From assembly GCA_023457135.1 (NCBI GenBank), contig JAEWMO010000134.1, positions 1 to 15,218 of the forward strand: 15,218 nt of DNA, read 5' to 3'. Positions 8,401-13,712 of this stretch are shown piece by piece. Made by a program: the position numbers and the translations under genes. The notes under the pieces are model-generated. The model saw only the letters and a list, made by a program, of their open reading frames with translations. It searched no databases and had not been told where the DNA came from. The DNA is from Methanobacteriota archaeon. Its GTDB lineage: Archaea > Halobacteriota > Methanomicrobia > Methanomicrobiales > Methanoculleaceae. Within the stretch, counting starts at the first letter, position 1. Each line of letters begins with the position of its first letter.

Positions 8401-9028
8401 GGTCGTCCAGCACCCGGTTGATGAGAACTTCGGGGTCATGGCCGACCCCGCCACCGGGGTGATCTACGGAGAGGGCGTCGCCAACGTGACACTCACTACC
8501 CTCCTGGCCTACGACGCTGCAATCGCTCTCATCACTGCCCTGGACTCACCACGTGTCGATGACATCTATACCCATCTCAACTTCGAGGTCGTTGACGCAA
8601 CCCTGCTGGCAGGCTTCGCTGCCAACACCACCGCCGGCACCACCCCGCTCGCCGTGCAGTTCAATGACACTTCAGCCGGTAGCCCAATGTCGTGGTCCTG
8701 GGCGTTTGGGGACGGCAACACCTCGACGGAGCAGCACCCGATCCACACCTACAGAACCCCGGGCACCTACACCGTGAACCTCACGGTCAGCACCGGGAGC
8801 GACTCGGACGCATTCTCCCGGCCGGACTACATCACCGTCACAAACATGAAAGGTGATTTCAAAGGAGACGGCAAGGTGGACATCGGGGATGTCGCATTTG
8901 TTGCGCATATGGTCGTCGGGAAGGCCGCGGCCGACCCTGCCGCCGACTTCAACGGCAACGGTGCGGTCGATATCGGCGACGCGGCAAAGATCGCCTACTT
9001 CTTTGTCGGGAAGATAGGGGAACTCTAA
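5402..9028 (+). CDS. Secreted subtilisin-family (S8) protease with jelly-roll insert, PKD and dockerin
   Basis: A 1208-residue secreted serine protease. From the N-terminus: signal peptide (1-25, ending PVSAA), fervidolysin-like propeptide (about 96-171, SIIVRFKPD to YAEPNYYY), and S8 catalytic domain (about 205-670) with Asp249 (AVIDTG), His304 (GHGTHCAG), oxyanion Asn393 (CAAGNEA) and Ser616 (SGTSMATPHVSG). An immune-inhibitor-A-like jelly-roll domain (about 455-600) is inserted between Asn393 and Ser616. Ig-like surface-protein repeats (about 680-1065), a PKD domain (about 1066-1147) and a dockerin (1150-1208) follow. The first dockerin calcium loop is DFKGDGKVD, so Lys1154 replaces the usual Asn at loop position 3. 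The ATG at 5267 would add 45 residues unlike the rest in composition. I prefer 5402 because a good signal peptide starts there, though no clear Shine-Dalgarno precedes it. The likely role is a surface-docked degradative or processing protease. Confidence 0.92.
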   Translation: MTKSAAVLLFSGFLLCMGFIPVSAAVPDGEPWEWYGSGSSAGRIVLLPGTFEEFERPMMYTNTSGEEAVDRPDVRMSTKSEEGAGLSLATVPERPLYDPGSIIVRFKPDVASSPSQLARVSETTHSQTGSIAAMDYSDIGLSGMQMVQLPKDLSVTDAVNIYSRNPDVLYAEPNYYYYIDAISDSAPTPGGGGSAGLFPDDPLFGNLWGLHNTGQTSNGKIGTADADMDAPEAWSITTGSRDVIVAVIDTGVMYTHPDLAANIWTNSEEIPGNGIDDDNNGYIDDVYGWDFYDDDSDPGDLNGHGTHCAGTVAAAGNNSLGVAGVMWDAKIMPLRFLGPDGKGDTQDAVLAIRYATTMGADVISCSWGGSGYSQALADAIAETPALVVCAAGNEALNNDLNPHYPSSYASENILAVAASTNTEQLAPFSHFGSASVDVAAPGEYVLSTCVTLNKVTAFSDTMDSLEAWDADAPWGLNTIHYTSAPSAADDSPAGYYSPNANVWLTTRQPIDLEELEETELSFNARWDLEDGYDKLHVISSPDGERYYSHGNLTGSSEGTWYTFTVPLSMYDGNPVYIGFALISDGSGQRDGVLIDDVCVKGIGSLSAGYAYKSGTSMATPHVSGVAGLVRSVNASLSATEMKEIILDTVDTKPAYTGKMVSGGRVNAYEAVRAAAPVTVQPPSIVSNKDSVTRSYGFAVTVSGEPSRPYWLYVRDAGLSYAAEYPLIAPGQVGVTPGVEMADITDVADFTDTRAQITTSPGGTRTVQFNTTHATRAQNFTITVVDPADTTFSDDVVVTVEQGSVTLTTSGTGFYYVGEEIVVSGTNTDSDTVYLFLAGPDLNTNGVRLDDPGVPVTDGTPATFTRVDVEADDTWCYWWNTADLNATLSSSGYTIYAISTPRDKAHLSDAVYATTTIQLRPAFITAEVSSATLTPGDECRITGIAGGAPPNVQIWAFGPDYYGGHDGALEVWSASVEADGTFEYVLGDAETYMLQEGQYYVVVQHPVDENFGVMADPATGVIYGEGVANVTLTTLLAYDAAIALITALDSPRVDDIYTHLNFEVVDATLLAGFAANTTAGTTPLAVQFNDTSAGSPMSWSWAFGDGNTSTEQHPIHTYRTPGTYTVNLTVSTGSDSDAFSRPDYITVTNMKGDFKGDGKVDIGDVAFVAHMVVGKAAADPAADFNGNGAVDIGDAAKIAYFFVGKIGEL
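8603..9025 (+). repeat. PKD-dockerin cassette, copy 2
   Basis: The DNA encoding the PKD domain (WAFGDGNTSTEQHP, then YRTPGTYTVNLTVST) and dockerin of the protease closely matches 11937-12359 of the propeller gene, with long identical stretches such as GGGCACCTACACCGTGAACC. The two genes therefore share a whole 3' cassette, not only the dockerin. Confidence 0.8.
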
Positions 9029-9281
9029 CCCTGAACCTGCCCCGACCGGATTCCACCATTTAATACGGGTTCGCTCTCCTGATCCCGATGCCGGGAGAGC
9101 AGATGCCCCGGAATGAAGACTCCCCGATCACCCTCTGCCTCCGGCGAGCGGTTGTCCGGCCCGTCATCGCGAGGCCCGCGGTGAACCGGCCTTTTACAGG
9201 CCAGTGAGGGCCCCCCTCATCCTCAACCGGCCCGCCGGGACCGGCAGGAGGACGCGCAGGGAGAAATGTCCGCCTGTTGCC

Positions 9282-9340
9282 CGAAAATACTCTCCTGTGT
9301 CTCCTTTCTATCTCGGGGTCATTAGGTTCGAGTATTTTCG
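9282..9340. repeat. Perfect 11-bp inverted repeat with 37-base spacer
   Basis: CGAAAATACTC at 9282-9292 is the exact reverse complement of GAGTATTTTCG at 9330-9340. The spacing of half-sites is too wide for one dimeric repressor but could suit looping, two binding sites, or a long hairpin in RNA. It may also mark the ends of a small lost element. Confidence 0.6.
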
Positions 9341-9350
9341 ATGGAACGAG

Positions 9351-9368
9351 TTATCGCCGAAGTGATAA
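9351..9368 (+). other. Compact RNA hairpin with CGAA loop
   Basis: TTATCGC, loop CGAA, GTGATAA: seven pairs, one of them a G-U wobble. It is followed within 15 bases by AAAAGTTTTT, so it may act as a transcript end for the protease gene or as part of a leader of the next gene. Confidence 0.4.
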
Positions 9369-9587
9369 GAGAGAAAAGTTTTTCCCTGCCTGAAGATAGT
9401 ACCGTGCATAGCCAGATAGCCGATCCGGCATCATGAGGGACCGACTTCCCCGATTGAGAGGCATTCATCGACCGTCGCAGCCATCCCGACATTCCGGGCA
9501 TCTCGATACCCCTGCTTCGCATCCTCCCTCTCGACTCCCGGGCAGGCAGGCGCTCACCGTCAGGATCGGCATCAAGGATGTGTGGTC

Positions 9588-12362
9588 ATGATGAAGCGGA
9601 TACTCTCGCTCGTAGTTCTTATTGTACTGGCAGCGTTGCTGCCGGCGGCAGCGGCGGCGGATACAGAAACGGGTGATACATCCCCGGGTTCTCTTGAGAT
9701 TGACGGCGGAGTGGACTATCGACTCCTCAGTCCGGGTTTCATCCCGAACGTCGGCCAGTTCGACCCCGGAGTGGAGTATGTCCTGCAGCACCACCAGGGA
9801 ACGATGGTCTTCTTTACACGAGACGGGCTTGTGCTGGTCCATACCCCGGGAAGCGCGGACAATGCACCGGTAGACGTTATCCGGCAGTCGTTTGCCGGAG
9901 CGTCCCCGAACACACACCTGACGGCAAGCGGTCAGCGTCCGGGGGTCATGAACTATTACGTCGGGAACGATTCGTCGAAGTGGCTGGGCGGCATCCCGGT
10001 ATACTCCGGCGTCGTGTATGAAGACCTGTATCCCGGAATCGATCTCATGTATGCCGAGGAGAACGGCAGGCTGAAACGCGAGTTCCACCTCTCTCCCGGC
10101 GCGGACCCCTCGCAGATCGAACTGCTCTACGAGGGAGAGAGCATGCCTCACGTGGATGGGGACGGCGTGCTGCGGTTTGCGTCGCCGGCAGGGGAGATGC
10201 TCGAGAGCCCGCTCGTCTGCTGGCAGGTGATCGACGAAAAGAGGATCGACCGGGCCGCGGAGTACGTCGTCGATGACGGATCGGTTCGTATCGCGGTGGC
10301 GGAGTACGACACCGGGCATGAGCTGATCATCGACCCCGAACTGGTCTACTCGAGTTATCTGGGCGGAGAGTATTGGGATATGGGGTATGCCCTTGCGGGT
10401 GACGGCGAAGGAGGGGTATGGGTCACGGGGTATACGGGCTCTCCCGATTTCCCGGTTCTGGACGACTCCGGCGGGAAATGGAATCACATTGCCTTCGTTT
10501 CCCACTTCGCATCGGACGGCACCCTCCTCTCATCGACCTGCCTCGGTGGAACGATCACCGAGTATGGACATATCCTCGCGGGTGACGACGCCGGGGGAGT
10601 ATGGGTCATGGGACAGACGATCTCAACTGACTTCCCGGTCCTGAATGCACCCCAGAGCACCTACGGAGGAGGCGGTGGGGATGTCTTCGTCTCCCACTTC
10701 TCGTCATCCGGCACCCTCCTCTCATCGACCTACCTGGGCGGAGGAGGAACTGAAATCGACAATGCCCTTGTGGGTGACGGCGACGGAGGTGTCTGGGTCA
10801 CGGGGCTTACGACCTCAACCGACCTCCCGGTCACGGAGGATGCATACCAGAGTGCCTATGGAGGAGGTTCTGGCGATGCCTTCGTCGCCCACTTCTCGCC
10901 GGACGGCGATCTCCTCTCATCGACCTACCTGGGTGGAATTGAATATGATTATGGATCGGCCCTTGCGGGTGACGGCGCCGGGGGAGTCTGGGTCATGGGG
11001 GGCAACCAGTATGCTGACTTCCCGATCGCGGGTGATGCATACCTGAGAGGCAACAGAGGGGGGTGGGATGTCTTCGTCTCCCACTTCTCGTCAACCGGCA
11101 CCCTCCTCTCATCGACCTGCCTGGGCGGATCGGATCACGATGACGGATCCGCCCTTGTAAGTGACGGCGCCGGCGGAGTCTGGGTCACTGGAGAGACATG
11201 GTCAGTGTATGTGCCGGAATACCCCCTCAGTGGCTTCCCGACTCTGAACGCATACCAGTGGACCTACGGTGGGTATCACGACGCTTTCGTCTCCCGCTTC
11301 TCGTCGGAGGGCGCTCTCCTCTCATCGACCTACCTGGGCGGAGACGAACCTGATTCCGGGTATGCCCTTGCGGGTGACGGTGACGGAGGGGTCTGGGTCA
11401 CGGGGACGACGGTCTCAACCGATTTCCCGACCCTGAACGCACACCAGAGCACCTACGGGGGAGGGTCCTATTATGGCGATCGCTTCGTCTCGCACTTCTC
11501 ATCGGACGGCGCTCTCCTCTCATCGACCTACCTGGGCGGAGAGGCGGATGATTGTGACGGGTACAGAGGAAGAGAAGATGATCATCGACATACCCTTGTA
11601 GATGACGGCGACGGGGGGGTCTGGGTCACGGGATGTACAGCCTCCACCACCTTCCCGGTCCTGGGTGATGCATACCAGAGCACCTACGGAGGAGGTTATT
11701 ACGATGCCTTCGTCTCCCACTTCTCGTCGGAGGGCGTTCTCCTCTTATCGACCTATCTGGGCGGAGAGGGTGATGATTCTGGAAATGCCCTTGCGGGTGA
11801 CGGCGCCGGCGGGGTATGGGTCGCGGGGCATACGGGATCTGCCAACTTCCCTGTTCTGAACGCGTATCAGAGCAACCACGGAGGGAGTAGCGATGCCTTC
11901 GTCGCGAAGTTTGGCATTGACGCTCCGGTGTATCTGCCAACCGCCAACTTCACCGCCAACGTCACCGCCGGCACTATCCCGCTCCCCGTCCAGTTCACCG
12001 ACACCTCGACCGGCGACCTGACTTCGTGGAGCTGGGCCTTCGGCGACGGCAACACCTCGACCGAGCAGAACCCCGTCCACATCTACAGAACGCCGGGCAC
12101 CTACACCGTGAACCTCACGGTCAGCACCATAGATGGCTCTGACACGATCTCCCGGCCGGAGTGCATCAATGTCACCCGCGTCAAAGGTGACTTCAACGGC
12201 AACGGCGTCGTTGACATCGGGGATGTCGCCTTTGTCGCGCATATGGTCGTCGGGAAGGCCGCGGCCGACCCCGACGCCGACTTCAACGAGAACGGTGCGG
12301 TCGATATCGGGGATGCGGCAAAGATCGCCTACTACTTCGTCGAGAAGATCCCGGCGCTGTGA
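9588..12362 (+). CDS. Secreted SBBP-repeat beta-propeller protein with PKD and dockerin
   Basis: A 924-residue secreted protein. The signal peptide is about residues 1-24 (MMKRILSLVVLIVL...AAAAA). An N-terminal domain (about 43-250) has the pattern FIPNVGQFDPGVEYVL...GTMVFFTRDGLVL...YEDLYPGIDLMY that often precedes SBBP repeats (DUF7948, from memory). Eight SBBP propeller repeats (about 255-780), each with DGGVWVTG, DAFVSHF and LLSSTYLGG, follow, then a PKD domain (about 784-863) and a dockerin (866-924) with calcium loops DFNGNGVVDIGD and DFNENGAVDIGD. No catalytic motif is visible. The propeller probably binds a partner or polymer. AGGA at 9575-9578, 9 bases before ATG 9588, favours this start over GTG 9582. 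ATG 9591 is also possible. The dockerin matches those of the two upstream proteins, implying the same cohesin partner. Confidence 0.9.
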   Translation: MMKRILSLVVLIVLAALLPAAAAADTETGDTSPGSLEIDGGVDYRLLSPGFIPNVGQFDPGVEYVLQHHQGTMVFFTRDGLVLVHTPGSADNAPVDVIRQSFAGASPNTHLTASGQRPGVMNYYVGNDSSKWLGGIPVYSGVVYEDLYPGIDLMYAEENGRLKREFHLSPGADPSQIELLYEGESMPHVDGDGVLRFASPAGEMLESPLVCWQVIDEKRIDRAAEYVVDDGSVRIAVAEYDTGHELIIDPELVYSSYLGGEYWDMGYALAGDGEGGVWVTGYTGSPDFPVLDDSGGKWNHIAFVSHFASDGTLLSSTCLGGTITEYGHILAGDDAGGVWVMGQTISTDFPVLNAPQSTYGGGGGDVFVSHFSSSGTLLSSTYLGGGGTEIDNALVGDGDGGVWVTGLTTSTDLPVTEDAYQSAYGGGSGDAFVAHFSPDGDLLSSTYLGGIEYDYGSALAGDGAGGVWVMGGNQYADFPIAGDAYLRGNRGGWDVFVSHFSSTGTLLSSTCLGGSDHDDGSALVSDGAGGVWVTGETWSVYVPEYPLSGFPTLNAYQWTYGGYHDAFVSRFSSEGALLSSTYLGGDEPDSGYALAGDGDGGVWVTGTTVSTDFPTLNAHQSTYGGGSYYGDRFVSHFSSDGALLSSTYLGGEADDCDGYRGREDDHRHTLVDDGDGGVWVTGCTASTTFPVLGDAYQSTYGGGYYDAFVSHFSSEGVLLLSTYLGGEGDDSGNALAGDGAGGVWVAGHTGSANFPVLNAYQSNHGGSSDAFVAKFGIDAPVYLPTANFTANVTAGTIPLPVQFTDTSTGDLTSWSWAFGDGNTSTEQNPVHIYRTPGTYTVNLTVSTIDGSDTISRPECINVTRVKGDFNGNGVVDIGDVAFVAHMVVGKAAADPDADFNENGAVDIGDAAKIAYYFVEKIPAL
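10356..11925 (+). repeat. Eight tandem SBBP coding repeats
   Basis: Repeats begin at the YLGG/CLGG codons at 10356, 10539, 10731, 10926, 11118, 11331, 11529 and 11754, giving units of 61, 64, 65, 64, 71, 66 and 75 codons and a last shorter one. The core CTCATCGACCTACCTGGGCG recurs almost unchanged at base level, which suggests internal duplication or conversion. Length differences come from loop insertions in repeats 5 and 7. Confidence 0.88.
11937..12359 (+). repeat. PKD-dockerin cassette, copy 3
   Basis: Near-identical partner of the cassette at 8603-9025. The dockerin part also matches 4838-5014. All three end within a few codons of the stop, so the cassette behaves as an exchangeable 3' module. 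Confidence 0.8.
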
Positions 12363-12449
12363 GACTGGCTGTGAGGGGCAAAACCCCTCCTTTATCTCCT
12401 GTGCGACAACTCCGGCGATTCTGAAACCTGCCGTGCTGTTTGCCGGACT

Positions 12450-12474
12450 CATAAAGCACAAATGTAATACTGAA
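12450..12474 (+). promoter_or_regulatory. Shared bipartite promoter motif, anchored-cohesin gene
   Basis: CATAA (12450-12454), 9 bases, then GTAATACTGAA (12464-12474), ending 34 bases before the ATG at 12509. The same arrangement with the same spacing occurs before the other cohesin gene at 13456-13480. CATAAA may serve as box A, placing the transcription start near 12477, with the Shine-Dalgarno GAGGT at 12498-12502. Confidence 0.5.
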
Positions 12475-12508
12475 TCAACCTGAAAACGAATATCACCGAG
12501 GTCGATAG

Positions 12509-13276
12509 ATGAGATACTCTACTCTACTATTATTCTGTCTGGCGGCATGCATCCTGGTCGGAAATGCGAGTGCAGAGACCCGGATTGTGGCACCGGGCGG
12601 CTCCCTTGAAGACTCCGCCGATCTTCCCGTCATCATCTCCGGGGTTACAGCGGCGACCGGTGTGGGGTTTGAGTTGTCCTATGATACAGATGTCCTCCAT
12701 ATCGAGAGCATCTCCGCGACCAGCGAGATCCCGGGGTCGAACGTGGTGCCCCGGATTAACAACGATGTGGGGTTTGCGAAGGTGGCTGTCACCAATACGC
12801 AGGGGATCTCCGCCCCGGAGCCTGCCTCCCTTGTCGTCATCCGGTTCACCCGTGTCGGGCCCGGCGGGGGGACCGTGGTCCTTCAGGAGCCCCAGTGGAG
12901 CGATGCGCAGTTCATGGCGTTCAACTTCGATATCGTTGAAAACGGAAGTATCAATCCTCTGCAGACGCCGGCACCGACGACCGCCATACCGTCTTCGGGC
13001 TCGGAGGATCCCTCCTCATCCGGGGCTCCGACAGCAACCCCGGTTGCTCAGAGTACGATGACTCCAGCAGTCACCACCGTTACACCTGAGGCGACAACCT
13101 TGCCGCCGATATCTCCGGAAGATACTGTCGAGGCCACCCCTGTCGCAACTTCAGATGTGGTCGCAGAGAATACACACACACCGGTCACACCGAAGGCAAC
13201 TCCGGGCTTCTGTACAGCGACGGTTTTTACTGCGGGGGCGCTATGCGTCGCGCTTGTGCTGTATCGCCGGTTCTGA
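12509..13276 (+). CDS. Surface-anchored single-cohesin protein with PGF-CTERM-like tail
   Basis: A 255-residue secreted protein. The signal peptide is about residues 1-22 (ending NASA). A cohesin-like domain (about 24-150) follows, with the usual layout: VGFELSYDTDVLHIESISA, a G-F-A-K-V-A-V-T-N strand, SLVVIRFTRVG, and a closing FDIVENGSI. A Thr/Pro/Ala/Ser-rich stalk (about 151-230) leads to a C-terminal TPGF (PGF at 232-234), a hydrophobic helix (about 236-252) and RRF at the end. That tail fits the PGF-CTERM signal, which archaeosortase ArtA removes while attaching the protein to the envelope lipid. The likely role is a surface anchor holding dockerin-bearing proteins such as the three encoded just upstream. 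Binding is inferred, not shown. GAGGT six bases before the ATG supports the start. Its N-terminal domain is paralogous to that of the next gene. Confidence 0.85.
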   Translation: MRYSTLLLFCLAACILVGNASAETRIVAPGGSLEDSADLPVIISGVTAATGVGFELSYDTDVLHIESISATSEIPGSNVVPRINNDVGFAKVAVTNTQGISAPEPASLVVIRFTRVGPGGGTVVLQEPQWSDAQFMAFNFDIVENGSINPLQTPAPTTAIPSSGSEDPSSSGAPTATPVAQSTMTPAVTTVTPEATTLPPISPEDTVEATPVATSDVVAENTHTPVTPKATPGFCTATVFTAGALCVALVLYRRF

Positions 13277-13391
13277 TTGAGTACGGTGCACGGGATCCCC
13301 CACACCCCACTATTTCCGGGTAGTTTTCATCAATCACGGGGCAGCTGTTTTCCATACCCTGATGATAGTGTAATTTGTTCACACTGATTGG

Positions 13392-13422
13392 TCAGATTTT
13401 ATCTGAGCTTATACGTTTTTTT
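13392..13422 (+). terminator. Hairpin plus T-run terminator
   Basis: A perfect hairpin TCAGAT-TTT-ATCTGA (13392-13406) is followed after nine bases by T7 (13416-13422). It lies 115 bases after the stop of the anchored-cohesin gene. Archaeal termination mainly needs the T-run. A further stem CGAAT/ATTCG with a TTCG loop lies at 13423-13440. The stretch 13277-13391 before it is A+T-rich and shows nothing gene-like. Confidence 0.55.
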
Positions 13423-13455
13423 CGAATCTTCGGTAATTCGGCCTGTGTGGAATTG

Positions 13456-13480
13456 CATAAGTTTAAGTAGTGATACTGAA
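13456..13480 (+). promoter_or_regulatory. Shared bipartite promoter motif, multi-cohesin gene
   Basis: CATAA (13456-13460), 9 bases including TTTAAG, then GTGATACTGAA (13470-13480). It matches the element at 12450-12474 in sequence and spacing. If transcription starts just after it, the mRNA leader is about 230 bases, much longer than for the anchored-cohesin gene. Confidence 0.5.
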
Positions 13481-13712
13481 ACTATTTGTGCATAGCCTGC
13501 TTGAACGAGGCTGACGCAGAAGGAGCAGTACGCTGGATATCTCCTATATCGTATCCGGGATGACCGTAAGCGCCCCTGAGTGCACACGGTTACGGCCGAG
13601 GTGCGTATGGGCATGTTTCCAGGAACTGGCGGATAGTGGACATCTGAACTGATGTATGTCAAAGTATGAACACAGAAGTGCGCAAGCAACTTCGCAGAGG
13701 AGGTTGATTTCT
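13481..13712 (+). promoter_or_regulatory. Possible long 5' leader of the multi-cohesin gene
   Basis: No gene is supported here. Two inverted repeats could fold in RNA: AGCCT/AGGCT (13494-13512) and CCGTAA/TTACGG (13564-13595). The leader ends in a strong ribosome site, GGAGG at 13699-13703, nine bases before the ATG. I do not recognise a known riboswitch. A second, weaker A+T patch near 13650-13670 could be a nearer promoter and would make this mostly upstream sequence. Confidence 0.3.

Larger units (their letters stand above)
9029..9587. other. 559-bp intergenic region with inverted repeats, no convincing gene
   Basis: No gene could be supported here. It contains TTTAATAC (about 9059-9066) followed by a 39-codon frame from ATG 9088 to TGA 9207, a small hairpin GGCCT/AGGCC (9188-9202), a perfect 11-base inverted repeat (9282-9292 and 9330-9340), a 7-bp hairpin (9351-9368), and a T5 run (9379-9383). 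A 52-codon Arg/Pro/His-rich frame (ATG 9433 to TGA 9591) overlaps the next start. The A+T-rich part near 9280-9390 is the best candidate for regulatory signals or a terminator, and would imply a leader of about 200 bases on the propeller mRNA. Confidence 0.5.

Noticed and set aside
9322..9522. A 66-codon minus-strand frame in the gap before the propeller gene
   Set aside because: GIEMPGMSGW briefly recalls a response-regulator motif, but nothing else of a receiver domain is present and the GGGAGG abuts the start codon directly.
9465..10505. A 346-codon minus-strand frame over the propeller gene start
   Set aside because: Antisense to the signal peptide and N-terminal domain of the propeller protein, with no signal, motif or ribosome site of its own.
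10356..11925. Regular repeats that could suggest a CRISPR array
   Set aside because: The units are 180-225 bases, in frame, and encode SBBP propeller blades.
11745..12461. A 238-codon minus-strand frame over the PKD-dockerin cassette
   Set aside because: It is the antisense of the cassette; the same antisense frame appears over the other two cassettes, as expected from repeated sense DNA.
13560..13652. A 30-codon frame in the leader of the multi-cohesin gene
   Set aside because: No ribosome site and no recognisable product; it overlaps an inverted repeat better explained as leader structure.
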